From Apostichopus parvimensis (lineage: Eukaryota > Echinodermata > Holothuroidea > Aspidochirotida > Stichopodidae): a DNA stretch of 64,000 nt. The notes below the pieces were generated by a model. It saw nothing but the letters and a program-made list of their open reading frames with translations, had not been told where the DNA came from and made no database searches. Position numbers and translations under genes: made by a program. Each line of letters opens with the position of its first letter. Within the stretch, counting starts at the first letter, position 1. This document shows positions 1 to 11,283 of the stretch, piece after piece. The stretch lies in the NCBI GenBank assembly GCA_000934455.1, contig KN882590.1, positions 122,756 through 186,755 on the forward strand, read 5' to 3'.

Positions 1-892
1 TATATTTGTTGTTTTTATTTTTATTATTAGCAACTTCATTCTGTCACTGTAAAATGCTACCCTCACACTAATCGCAACAGTCCACATCTGAAATATGAAG
101 TAAAGTTGATCCCACTCCAATTACTATTGCGGAGTCTTCAGATCATGTTAACCGTAGATGGTTGTCTCGTTTGTTGAACACCCGTCCTCCCTTCTATGTT
201 AATATTTCTTCTTTCTTCCGTACATTTATTTTTTTCTCATAGTCCTTTAACAGACAGTAAAATTATGATATATCTTTCGTTTCTCATAAATCTTTCTTAT
301 ATAACAGGCAGCTACGACCCCACTTACAGGTAAGATATTTAATTATTTTGCAAATCGTTAATATGTGTACTATTCCCCACTGTCTTTGTAAAATGATATT
401 GTACAGGAAAGGCATTATAAACAATCCTACATAGCATCTGGGATGTCGACAGCTTCATATCGTTTTTTACCGTTTCAGGTCTATCTGAAATTTACCGAAC
501 TTCAAAGGCAAAGCGATATAACCTAATGGATTATTTTTAAAGTCACTAGACATATCTTGTTATCAACATCATTGCAATCCAGCTAGATAATTAATACGTA
601 TAGATATCGAGTTCATTATTTTTAAAGCTTTGCTGTCGATTATCTGTTACAAGAGGTTAAGTGCTATTAGCGCTATAAAAGACAATGACAAATATCTCAT
701 GAGCATATAGTGAAGGCATAAATACATAAGTACCCACAGTTGCATTGTCTTGGATAGATGAGTAGACCATTACGTTCAATGATAAGTATGTGTGCTAAAC
801 GTATTTCTTTCATTTTCACTTTGGTAGTTCGGTAAAACTGCGAAGATAATAATTTCTTTCGAATGGCGACAACACTATCATACCGCTGCAGA
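1..892. other. Non-coding stretch, nothing recognised
   Basis: AT-rich sequence without a convincing open frame on either strand and without a repeat that I recognise. It ends where the hAT-type element begins. Confidence 0.6.
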
Positions 893-1281
893 CAGTGGCG
901 GAGCGTCCATACAGTCAGAGGTGCGGATGCCCCCCTGACGGACTCAAATGGACTGCTGGCGCCCTTTTCAGCTTTTTACCACTTTTTATTTATTCGCGAT
1001 TATTGACTTTTTTATTGCGCTCTCAAATACCTATAGACATTTGTCACATATTGTTGGTGTAATTTTCTGACAAAATGGCGATGACACCTATTTATTCTTT
1101 GTTTATCTGCAAATTAGCAAGGCCCGGAAAGGGTCATTTCCGGCGGTCTAGGGAGTATCTTTACTCAAAAAATTTCTGTACGCTCCGCGCCAACATGTGG
1201 TGGCGCTCCGCTTAGAAAGTGTCGAAGGCGCACCTACAGACCATTCTCGCCCCCTGACCAATACCCTTAGCTCCGCCACTG
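893..1281. mobile_element. Non-autonomous hAT-type miniature transposon, whole
   Basis: The element starts CAGTGGCGGAGC and ends with the exact reverse complement GCTCCGCCACTG. It is flanked on both sides by the same 8 bases, gctgcaga (885-892 and 1282-1289). An 8-bp target duplication with CAGTG-type ends is the hallmark of the hAT superfamily. At 389 bp it is far too short to encode a transposase. Its interior (about 1050-1176) carries a segment also found in inverted orientation at about 20517-20637, including an ATG-led reading frame. The intact target duplication suggests a fairly recent insertion. Whether the shared segment is transposon-derived or a captured host exon cannot be told from here. 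Confidence 0.9.
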
Positions 1282-2183
1282 GCTGCAGAGGAACTTAATC
1301 TAAATACGGCAGTTAACTCAATGAGAGCCAGCCTTATAGTTGACAAAGAAATACGAAGATTTCGTATACAGAAAACTGTAATATGTATAATACTATATAC
1401 CCGTTCTATATCTTGGTAACATTTCATAGTGCCTATCACTTGAACTTTATATTTTACAAGTATATAGTAACTGGTTTATGTAAATCTTGAAATACAAGGA
1501 TTGAGCGATTGCAGTATCATTTGACAATTGAAAGTTAATAATATTATTCACGAATGAAAAAGTGTCAAACCAGTTCAACTATAGAAATACCCTGTGAAGC
1601 TTGGCATTAAACTCACTACATGTATAGAAGACTTAAACATATATGTTACTGTAGCCCCCCCCCCCCCCCACCCGCAACACACCTACAAGAAGCACAGGTG
1701 AATAAGTAAACAAGTTACAATAAATATAAACTTTGAGAGTTCGTTTACTGAACATAGGAGTGTCTCAAGTAATGGCAGTTAGGATTTAAAATGAATAAAT
1801 ACTGGTGATAGTATTCACAGCATTGATATGTGGAATGCCATTCAATGTGAAGTAATGCTACACGTCAGTTTATTAGTTGACAAAAATTGTTTGTGCTATC
1901 TTACATTGCTTGTTCTTAAGATATTTCTTTCTGCTTTCAAATACTATGCAATTTAAGACGCAATTTCATAACTAGAGATGTCATTTCCTTAAACGCTGTC
2001 AATGTACTTCCGCCTATCAAATATATAAATTGTTTTACAGCCATTAATAGCGTCAATCTGTGTTCAAACGTTGATCCAATCGTTACATTGCCTCAATTAT
2101 TATAACGCACGCTTGTAACAATTACCGACTAAAGTCTTATTGAAGTAAAGAATAGCATAATAATCAAGACGGCGAAGTACTTC
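1282..2183. other. Non-coding stretch with a C15 homopolymer
   Basis: No gene recognised. The only outstanding feature is an uninterrupted run of 15 C at 1655-1669. The end of this stretch is the likely upstream region of the LRR receptor remnant; I could not identify a promoter motif. Confidence 0.5.
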
Positions 2184-3698
2184 ATGCAGCTCTACGCAAT
2201 TGTCATGACTATTTTATTCAGCAATGTCGAGACATGTCCATCTGAATGTCTATGTAAAAGTGGTAATGTTGTATGTGAAGTAAAACGCCTACCGATTGGA
2301 ATCTCCCCGCTAACAGTCATTCCGCAACCGCTTTCAAATGACACAACCATGTGGATTACCGATGCTGAGATATCTAGATTTAAAACACACTCGTGTTAAT
2401 TTGACTATTACGGTTTTTGTGAGTGAAGAATTTTCTATGATAGCAGCTCCGTCATTGATCAAACTAGACGCATCTGATACGTAGAGAGACAAATAAAATT
2501 ATGATCTTCTCAGTAGTTTATAAGACTTCAGTTTTGGTAGCTCTTTCTTGAATATTAAAATAGAAAACGAAGCTGTTGATTTGCTTCAGTCCTTAAAAAA
2601 ATGACCTATATCGTCGTCTTCAACTTCACCACCGGACTTCTACTATAACTACACGCTGCAAAGGTTACCGAGTATAGGTTAATCCTGTTTCCAAGGAATT
2701 TTTTCAACTCGAACAAATTGGAAATAATATTCTTTTCTGAGTCATATTTTAATGCAATACCCCATGATGCATTTGAACACGCAAGAGGCCTTAGGTATAT
2801 TCAGTTTTTTCGAGTAAATATAGGTTTCATACACAGGGATACATTTAAAGGATTGGGATATTGGAAAATTGTTCATTTCAAATGCTGCCAATTGTCCTCG
2901 CTACCGAATGGTTTATGGCACATGTCAGATGATCCGTCACTAAAGTATTTTTCACTTTATGGGAATCCCTGGTCATGTGACTGTAACTTGGCGTGGTTTA
3001 GTACATTTTTGGAGGAAAATCCTGTGCATTTTGACAGCGGTGCGTATTGAGAAATCCCTTCAGAATGGTATGGATTTCATTTAGATCAACTTGGCTCCGA
3101 AAAGTTTTCTGACAGTTCCTCAAGCAATATCACATCGAGCATATTCACAATATCAGACATTTCTTTTACGACAGCTAAGGCTCAAATCGAAAAGACGGAA
3201 TCAATACTCTTTACAGTCATTTCTAAAACTGAAATGTCGCCTTTGTCGGTCACAGAAACGAATCGGATGACCAAAGGGCTCACTAAAATCCATTTTATGT
3301 CATCTATGGTTATACTTGCTGCCGCTAGGGTATTTGTGATGATATTATTTGTTATTTCAGTTTTGTCAATTGTAGTGTGTTCGATCCTCTGCAGAAGGAA
3401 CAAACATAAAAATGGATCGCAAAAGACAAATAATTCTGCTAATTTGGATGAGACTGCCATTTGTACACTTAACAGGGATACAACATATGCAAGCATCGAC
3501 GAGATGGAACTTAGAGCAGTTGAAGGAAAGAATGATGCAGTTAATATTACCGATACCACAGGCGATGTCGAATACGAGAAACGTATCTTCACAACAGCTG
3601 GAACACAATCGCAAATATCAAGTTTGGCTCCCGATATGCCGGAAGGTACGAGTGTATCATCAAATGTGCAATACGAACTGAGGTCCATATTAATGTAG
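2184..3698 (+). pseudogene. LRR receptor-like gene, broken
   Basis: Three open stretches read together as a leucine-rich-repeat membrane receptor. The first (2184-2399) has a hydrophobic leader and a cysteine-rich LRR N-cap (CPSECLCKSG, then VVCEV). The second (2718-3047) has LRR repeats and a C-cap with NPWSCDCNLAWF. The third (from 3051) continues in the same frame through a Ser/Thr-rich stem, a transmembrane segment near 3301-3385 (VILAAARVFVMILFVIS) and a basic, tyrosine-containing tail. The frame is lost after 2397: LRR-like sequence resumes in another frame. A TGA at 3048-3050 sits where an LRR C-cap cysteine is expected. The last roughly 60 bases match the end of an Ig exon of genes A and B and are read in the wrong frame. 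A dead copy of a cell-surface LRR receptor is the simplest reading. Unusual splicing around the breaks is possible but less likely. Confidence 0.65.
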
Positions 3699-3817
3699 CA
3701 GGTAAGCGTTCAGATTAGTAATTATTGATTTCCACCAAGTTGTAAATAACTATTTTAGCTCGAAGTGTGTAACTGATTTTTACTTTCCGCGTTTTTACCT
3801 AATTTTTCATTGCTGGA
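3640..3817 (+). pseudogene. Ig-exon 3' end and intron start, remnant
   Basis: From about 3640 the sequence matches the last part of the second Ig exon of genes A (16255-16318) and B (26760-26823), including the splice donor AG|GTAAGCGTTCAG near 3702. It then matches the following intron of gene B (a tttttact...ttccg stretch and a tgctgga / agctgga stretch). The match ends where a foldback element begins. This shows that an Ig-receptor copy once lay here and was joined to the LRR gene. Confidence 0.75.
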
Positions 3818-4198
3818 CACCCGATACTCATAGCTAGTACAGTAACTACTGTTCATGTTCCACAACCGTGCATCAGTAACTACTGCGCTGTGTTCGCAAC
3901 ACGGTAACATGTATTACAGTTGGAACAAAAAATTTCTGCAAAGCTGTTACACGTTGAACTTCCAGTCCGACAGGTGAAAATGTGCAGTAATTAAAAAAAA
4001 AAACATTAATATTTTTTTTTTAATTTTTAAAAACTTTTAAAATTTTAAAATTTTAAAATTTACAGTAAGAAACACTTGCAGTAATTACTGTGCCACCTGT
4101 AACACATGTTACCGTGTTGCGATTACAGCACAGTAGTTACTGATGTATGGTTGTGGGACATGAACAGTTATTACTGTACTAGATATGAGTATTGGCTG
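3818..4198. mobile_element. Foldback element with about 95-bp inverted arms
   Basis: The left arm (from cacccgatactcat through ggtaacatgt, to about 3918) is the imperfect reverse complement of the right arm (about 4099-4198). An A/T-rich centre separates the arms. The transcript would form a long hairpin. The ends and the internal motif acagtaactactg are shared with the hairpin at 31089-31396, so these appear to be one family. No coding capacity. Confidence 0.75.
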
Positions 4199-5460
4199 GC
4201 TGATATCAGTAAAGTGAACGACGGTAACGAGTACGTGATTGTTGCGAGTTAGATCAGAGAGAAGCTCAAGGGATAAAAGAGACATTAATATTTACTGCTA
4301 AGTCAGTCAACGTCAAATACGAAAATGCATCTTCACAACGAATTGAAAAGAATAAAAGTAACGATAGAGAACACGCAGGCTCAAAATATAACTATGACAA
4401 TTCATTGCTGTATAGGAAAAAAAGAGTTTCATAGTGGCTGGTAGTTTTAGATTCAGAAAACTATTCTTCAACTTTGAAATAACAGGAACATTTATATTAA
4501 ATAACTGTGTGTGGATCAGTCGTATATCCGCAATCAATCATGTTATCTGGTACAAATACACTTATGTTGCTAATTTTTAGAGAAAGAAGTTATAGCTGTA
4601 CTATAACTGTTGCATTACTTCATAACATTAGCTACACAATCGTTACATCATTGATTCTATTTCACAAGCGAAACAAGTTATCACAAACTTTATCCTCTGC
4701 TTTAAGCTCTATAGAGCTTTATGAAAGGTGGAACATTCAATTTCTATACTCTCATGATGAGACAATTTTTTATAGTTAACATGTTATCCATGAAAGTCAA
4801 AACGAACTCTGTCGAATAATATTCAATATTAAGCCAGAACAAAGCGACAAAATAAGAACAATTATATCGTTGACCAACCTAAACCAAGCTATGAACTATG
4901 TTCTCTTTTTGAACTTCACAATCCCGAAATCTCTCGCTTCACCCTTCCATGTAACCCAAGATAGTAGTAATTCAGATAGCCTTATCGTTCTTGTAGATGG
5001 TACCATGACCCAGATTAACAGGATAATTTCAATAATTCACTTGAAAGAGAGTGTGGGCGGAGCGGAGCTGCAATTCAATTTAAAAGTCATCTATAGCGGA
5101 ATGACCAAGACGAATCAAATCTTTGGCAATGACCGAAAAGGTGGATGAGTGAGAATCTTCTACACCCTCCCTTGAATTCGAGGCAACGTTTTGGTATGTA
5201 TCGTTTATATGAACAATATATCTCAATAATTCACTTGTAAGAGGGGATGGGCAGAAATGGAGCTGTTATTCAAGTAAAAAAAAAACATCTAGCAAAATCA
5301 AAAAGACTGATATAAACTTCATAAGAATATGAGCTCATGAATTGGTAATGGAAGAAGGTCTGAGTGAGGATCTTCCACACCCTTCCCCTGGGAGTCTGAG
5401 CTACCTTATAGGTGTTTACCGTGTACATAAAAAACAACATGGTAAGTTCATCTGACGAAC
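4199..5460. repeat. Non-coding DNA with a diverged roughly 220-bp tandem duplication
   Basis: No supported gene. Two diverged copies of one unit lie at about 5020-5175 and 5225-5395. Both contain tcaataattcactt, then gagctg, a gag(a/g)atcttc motif and an acaccctcccttg / acacccttcccctg tail. The 92-codon open frame at 4870-5148 overlaps the first copy and shows no domain. Confidence 0.45.
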
Positions 5461-5466
5461 TGAACT

Positions 5467-5838
5467 AAACATTCGAGCAATTCGATAACACTCGACAAAA
5501 TGTATGGAAAGTGATAGTCGTTCATGATTTACGGGTTTTCAATAAGTAAACGTTTTTTTTCCCTGACATTTTCAAGATGTCATCAATTTTTAGCCAGTGC
5601 TTTATTTTACTTGGAAATATTTGTCAGGCCGAGCGAGTCAATGTGGTAAGTGGATATGGCAAACGGAAATAAGCATTGAACCAATTCGAACACACTCGAC
5701 AGAATTTTTGAGAATGAAGGTCGTTCATAATTTGCCCCTTTGCAATTCGTAAACGTTTCTTTTCTGATATTGTTAGGATGTCATCAATTTCTCTCTACGT
5801 TTATTTTACTTGGAAATATTTGTCAGGCCGAGAGAGTC
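5467..5838 (+). repeat. Tandem duplication, two roughly 170-bp copies
   Basis: Copy 1 (about 5467-5640) and copy 2 (about 5674-5838) share cactcgaca, gtcgttcat, gatgtcatcaatttt and the long tail ttattttacttggaaatatt followed by tgtcaggccgag. No coding signal. Confidence 0.65.
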
Positions 5839-6514
5839 ACAGAAACATTGGATCGTATTTTAGTGCTATATAAATCATTATCAGGAAGAAAATGTCAGAA
5901 ATTTTGTTTAAGTTAATATAATAGTAACAAGACAAATTTGTCACTGCGATAAATGTCAACAAATATTTGTTATTTTTGTGTGATTCCTGCGTAGTTTACG
6001 ATCTTGATTCACTAACTCAGATATCATTATCTATGTTTCTTTGTGTATGACGTTTAGTTTATGTCATAAGAACATACTAAAATGTGACATTCTAGTATAA
6101 AAAACAATAACGTTTGGCTACGAAACAACAGAACTCATCAATTATTGTGAAGAAATTCCGGCATTGTTGCTGTAAAGAAAAGTCCCTTCTCCTTGTCAAA
6201 CGTGTTTTACAAATATAACAGTTACATATGAGTTTAATAAATCAAGGAACAAAGTGTATTTCAGGCTCTTCAATAGAAAATTCTTCATCGCTTGTAAATA
6301 ATTTTATGATCAAATGTGGTTTGGTAATGTTGTTGGAAATCTTATTGAAAATTGTTACATTGATGTTTGACTCAAGTTTATTGGTAGTATTGAACATCGT
6401 GCTTTAATCATTCTGTAAAGCTGTCATTGCACAAATATTTCATGGTGATATGTATATGATTTATGGAAAAATAGTAATTAATAGCTTCTTTTCTTGCATA
6501 TAAGTGTTTTATCG
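5839..6514. repeat. Non-coding; holds the left copy of a segment that flanks the LINE
   Basis: No gene. About 6315-6440 (gttgttggaaatcttattgaa, then caagttt and tttaatcattctgtaaa) matches about 8352-8460 on the other side of the LINE, so the LINE now sits between two diverged copies of one segment. Confidence 0.5.
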
Positions 6515-8349
6515 AAAGTGAGTGGAAAGGTATTTCTGTTCTTAATGAGGAGCTTAAAATTCTTCAGTATGCAGACGACACAGTTTTGTTTTTAGATGGT
6601 TCTTATAATTCATTAAAGGAGACTGTTTTAGTTTTGAAGCATTTTGAATTGGCCTCAGGACTTAAAATTAACTTTGACAAGTCCAATATTTTCCCTCTTG
6701 GTCCTTTCATTGGTCGTAAACCAAATTTTATTGATCTGTATTCGTTCAAGTGGACTGAAAGCCAAGTTACTGCTTTAGGAATCGTTGTGAGTAATAACCA
6801 TGACAGCCTTTTCAGGCTGAATTTTATGCCAAAATTATCTCGGCTAAAGAGTATTTTGAATTTGTGGTTATGTCGTGATTTAACCCCAATTGGTAAAATT
6901 ATTCTGGTTAAAAGCTTTGGTATTTCCCAATTTGTGTACTTATTTAAATGCTTGCCAAATCCTCCGGATTGGTTTATCAAGCATTTGGATACTATTTTAT
7001 TCAAATTCATCTGGCATGGGAAACCATATAAGATTAAACGTAATACGTTGATTAGCTCTATCCCAGAAAGTGGGCTGAATGCAACTCATATTAACAGTTT
7101 CACACACGGTTTGAAATGTTCATGGGTTAAGCGTTATACTAGTAATAACACTGCTTTTTGGAAGTTATACTTTAATTATTACCTTAAGGATTATAGGGCC
7201 CATTTGGTTTTTGATTGTAATTATAAGGCAGTTGATATACACACAAATAATGTATTTATCAATGATACTTTACACGGTTGGACTCTTTTCGCCTTTAAAG
7301 ATGTCACTGAAAATTTTGAAAGTCAAGTGATATGGAATAATCACAACATAAAGGTGAATAATCGTATTATGTTTTATAAAGCTTGGTATAACAATGGAAT
7401 CAAATTTGTAAGCGATCTTACTAATAAGGGTGGTAATCTTTTATCTTTTTCTGACTTTAGAGAAAAGTATCATATTAATTGTCCTTTCACTATTTACTAT
7501 GGTGTAATTAGTGCTATCCAGGTCATTGGAGAAGGTCAGTAAATCACAGTAATACTAATCCTGAAACGTTGAACACTCAGGCTATTAATCAAACTCAATA
7601 TCAGTCACGGCTCATTTATAAGCAGCTTATTCAAAGGGTAATCACTCGCCCTAAGTCTATTGTTAAATGGAATGATTAGTTTGATTTAAATGAGAGTCAA
7701 TGGAATGTTATCTTTCAAATTCCGTTTAAGTCTTTAAGGGAAACAAAGATACAGTATTTCCAGTATCGCTTTCTTCACCGTATTTTGGAACAAATTATTT
7801 ATTATTTTAAATAAAAATGACAGATAACCCTCGTTGTAATTTCTGCGGAGTTAATGATGAAACAATAGAACATCTTTTTTGGGAATGTAATATTAGTGCT
7901 AGCTTTATTTTAGACGTTGAGCAAAAAATTTTCTTGTTTTTTCCAAGAAAGATGTTTTCTTTGGATATCAACTGTTCTCAAAACATCCATTGAACTTTCT
8001 AATTTTTTATATTAAATATTACATATTTCAGAAGAAAGTTAACAATGGTTCGTTAATTGTAAACGAATTTTTGTATAAGTTTAAATTTCAACTACAAGTG
8101 GAACATTAATTACATAGGAACAAATTACGTGGGCCGTTTCCGTTTCAGATCTTAAAGGCCACTTTTAGTACGTACCCATTTTTATTTGAAGAATAGTGGT
8201 TGCTGTTATGCCATTACTTTTATGTTTATATGCATAAAGGTTTTAATGCAGAATGTTTGCGTTTATGTATTTTAAGGAAAAATATGTAATGAATGTTGTT
8301 GTTGCAAAAGATGAACAATAAATGATGGCAAAAAAAAAAAAAAAAAAAA
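6515..8349 (+). mobile_element. L1-Tx1-like LINE, 5'-truncated and broken
   Basis: The sequence starts inside the reverse transcriptase. The catalytic QYADDTVLF motif lies at about 6565-6591, followed by thumb and connection sequence (GLKINFDKSN, then LNLWLCRDLTPIGKI). The frame runs to a stop at 7540-7542 and resumes after a frameshift with YFQYRFLHRIL, typical of L1-Tx1 elements. It ends in a C-terminal cysteine/histidine motif (CNFCG...HLFWEC, about 7838-7890). There is a stop in the frame at about 7677 and an A-rich tail at 8331-8349. The endonuclease and ORF1 are absent. A 7-base tgagtgg occurs at both junctions (about 6520 and 8349) and may be a short target-site duplication. The copy cannot move by itself. 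Confidence 0.85.
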
Positions 8350-8749
8350 TGAGTGGTACGATTATGTTGTTGGAAATCTCATTGAATTTAATACAAATAT
8401 GGTTGAATCGAGCTTTTAACAAATTACTTTAATCTTTCTGTAAATATGTCATTTTTTATACTGATAGTTCACTGGCGATTTGTTGAAATAAATAGATGAG
8501 AACATGCAAACACAATTAAATCTTGGTTGCTTTGAAGGTTTATATAGGTAATTACATCTCATTTCCCCTTCTCGTTTATTAAAGTCTTGAATATATGTTC
8601 GGTCATGCTCAATGGGTCAATTACTTATGGACCAACATGCCCACTGAAACAGAGTTACACAGAATTAAAAAGAAACTGCCACGCCAAACATAGCTCATCA
8701 AAATAACGCTATTTTATGACAATAGTGTCTTGAATCAAAGAAAAGTTCA
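8350..8749. other. Non-coding; right copy of the LINE-flanking segment
   Basis: About 8352-8460 is the second copy of the segment at about 6315-6440. The remainder shows no gene. Confidence 0.4.
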
Positions 8750-8915
8750 ATGATCAAGACGGCGAAGCATTTCATGCGGCTCTATTATTTTATTCAGCAA
8801 TGTCGAGACATGCCCAACTGAATGTCTATGTGAAAGTGGTAATGTTGTATGTGAAGAAAAACACGTACAGTTTGAAGGATCTACGCTAGCAGGTATTCCT
8901 CAACCACCTGATTGG
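8750..8915 (+). pseudogene. LRR receptor remnant, 5' part
   Basis: This segment matches the start of the LRR gene at 2158-2300: atgatcaagacggcgaag, ttattttattcagcaatgtc, gaatgtctatgtgaaagtgg. It would encode the hydrophobic leader and the LRR N-cap (TCPTECLCESGNVVCEE). Part of the leader is missing compared with the first copy and nothing coding follows. It is an inactive duplicate. Confidence 0.75.
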
Positions 8916-10684
8916 TTGATTCATACTTGCGTTGATATTACATAAGTAATACTATGCAAATCATGGTGATCATGGTGATATAAAATACCGAGGGCGCTTG
9001 ATTCGAGCTACCTGTATATTTATATAGTTCATATAGTTTTACTTGTTTTTGTTTTTGTTTTTGTGTTTGAGATGAGTGTTTTGTCATTTCGGTGACGGTA
9101 GACCGCATGCTGTTGTTATACTAACCCTGACTATGCTTTCGTTTGGGATAATAAAGAATTGGGTGAGCTATACAACTCTTTTCTTATGTCTGAAGTTTTT
9201 GTTTTCTTCTTGTTGTTTGCATGCACTGACTATCGTGCAACGTTTTGCACTCAGGTAACACAGAGCCAACGGAAAGGCATCGAAGCCTATACTATAGTAG
9301 AATACTTTACATAGCATACGAAACAGTATGCAAACCTATTCAATCGATTCACAGTTAATAAATACAATGAAAGAAGACTCCATTCTAAGACGATGCAGAG
9401 GTATAACAGAGCAGGAATGCAGAGGGTAATTAGGTGAAAAACAAAACCACATAGTTTCACTTGTCCGTATGGACTAACTGCGATTGTTAACTGTCTCCAT
9501 GGAAAATTCTTGCATCTGGATCAGAGGATTGCAAATTTACTGAACTTGTGTATTATAGCAGTACAGGCACTTAAGCTACAAGTTATATTAATAAAGAAAG
9601 GCAGGATGAAGCTCCGCAACATAAATTACCGAATGTAGCGGGGAAAATTAACAACTAATATGTTTCGTTGGGACAGACAATTCTCTACAAACGGAGGAGG
9701 ACTTATCACTTATATTTCCAAGGACTGGTCAGTTGCAAGCCAAAGATATGTTCAACCATCTCAACACCGGATATTGAACTTATTGTTATAAGAGCACGGC
9801 CATGAATCATTCCAAGTGATGTCTCAAATATTGCTATCAATTTAATGTATACATACGATCATCAAGAAATTTAGTAGGATGTTTAATTGCTGAGGAATGA
9901 GACATCAAAATTCTAGTACATGCTAAAATGCCACAGTGGCGACAAATTGAGGAATTTCAAAGTGTGATAAATCGGCCATTTTTAAAGCAATGCAACTAAA
10001 ATTTTTAGAATAAGCTCATTTCATAGTGTTACAAGCAAATTATAAATTTGGAGAGGGTGCATCAACAGCAACCGTGATTTGACACGGGATAAACAATATG
10101 TAAAACTAGCTGGGGAGGATGGTGGGGCGGCTGGTGGGAGGAAGTAGCATCAACTCAAATAACGGCTACTGTTCCAGAAGTAATTACTAGCAGCAATCTT
10201 CTTTGAAAGACCATGGCTTCTGTGGTAGGAAGACAAAAGGTCATACGTGATTAATAAATGTAAAACTAGCTGGGGAGGGGGGACCAGTGGGAGAGGGTAG
10301 CATCAAATAAAATTACTGCAACTGTGCAGTGCTATTGCTAAACTGAGTACTAGTCAAAGTATCTGGCCAGATTAATTAACCTAAACTGTGTTGTCTTACT
10401 GTACAACCTACAGTATTAATGTACACTCCCTCTGTATTGGTGTGTTCAATACTAAGTTTTATCTCACAAATTAGGTCAGAATTTACTATCAAACTGTGCA
10501 TCTCTCTCCAGGAGCGGATACAGGTGGAAAGAAACTTAATGTCGTCAAGAATCTTTCACAGAACAGTCCGTATGTATAAAATAACTTAGTTTTAAGGACT
10601 CTTTACAGTGTACAGCAATTTGGTAAAAAGTATAAACCTTTGGGAAGAGCAAGATGGCATCTCTGTGGCGTAAAACATTTTACT
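8916..10684. repeat. Non-coding, with a roughly 160-bp tandem repeat
   Basis: No gene recognised. Two copies of a unit beginning tgtaaaactagctggggagg start at about 10098 and 10259. Both include a G-rich patch and a gtagcatcaa motif. The short open frame at 9076-9258 has no recognisable domain. Confidence 0.45.
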
Positions 10685-11125
10685 ACTTTATCTACGCTAA
10701 CAGGTATTCCTCAACCACTTTCAAATGATACAACCATGTTACGCGTGAAATGGACATCGCATAAGAACTGTAATAGAAGGTGACTTTCGTTAACCACTTA
10801 TTGAAATTGCAACTCTCGTACTGTAGAACGATATCATTGAAAATATTTGAAACAGGGCGTTTATTAATCATTGGAACTTACAGATCTTTCTTTGTGTTTT
10901 AATACTATTAGTAGGCTATATTCAGGCAGGATGGATTCGTGTTCTTTGTCGGAATTACCGATCCTGATATATCTAGATTTAAAACACACTCATGTTAATT
11001 TGACTATTACGGTTTTGTGAGTGAAGAATGTTCTGCGACAGCAGCTCTGTCATTGATCAAACTAAACGTATTTGATACGATGACAGAAGAAATGACTTAT
11101 AACTTCGCAGTAGTTTATAACACTT
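10685..11125 (+). pseudogene. LRR receptor remnant, middle parts
   Basis: Two blocks match the first LRR gene. About 10690-10740 (caggtattcctcaaccactt, ttcaaatgatacaaccatgtt) matches about 2305-2352. About 10951-11125 (ctagatttaaaacacactc, then cattgatcaaactaaacg and gtagtttataacactt) matches about 2355-2530. Both gene copies share the same loss of frame after the N-cap, so the break predates the duplication. The stretch between the blocks is unrelated. Confidence 0.7.
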
Positions 11126-11130
11126 GAAGG

Positions 11131-11283
11131 ATTACAGTAAGAACTGAAGATATGTGTAATCCCAACAAATCCAGTTTGATGCATTTCTTTGGATTACACA
11201 TTTCCTCAGTGCTTATTGTAATCATAATAGCAAATGCTACCGATTTATCAGTACGATCCAGATTTTGATGATAGTTTTCCATC
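11131..11283. mobile_element. Foldback element, shortened copy
   Basis: attacagtaagaactgaaga with tgtgtaatcccaacaaatcc on the left is the inverted counterpart of ggattacacatttcctcagtg on the right. Both match the arms of the hairpin at 31089-31396, as does the right-hand block with ctaccgatttatc and acgatccag. It is a diverged, shortened member of the same family. Confidence 0.65.

Noticed and set aside
3301-3698. ITIM-like TTYASI in the LRR gene's tail as a functional signal
   Set aside because: The gene is interrupted upstream and its end is a frame-shifted Ig fragment, so functional reading is not supported.
4870-5148. 92-codon open frame
   Set aside because: It lies in a locally duplicated unit and the second copy does not keep the frame. 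No recognisable domain.
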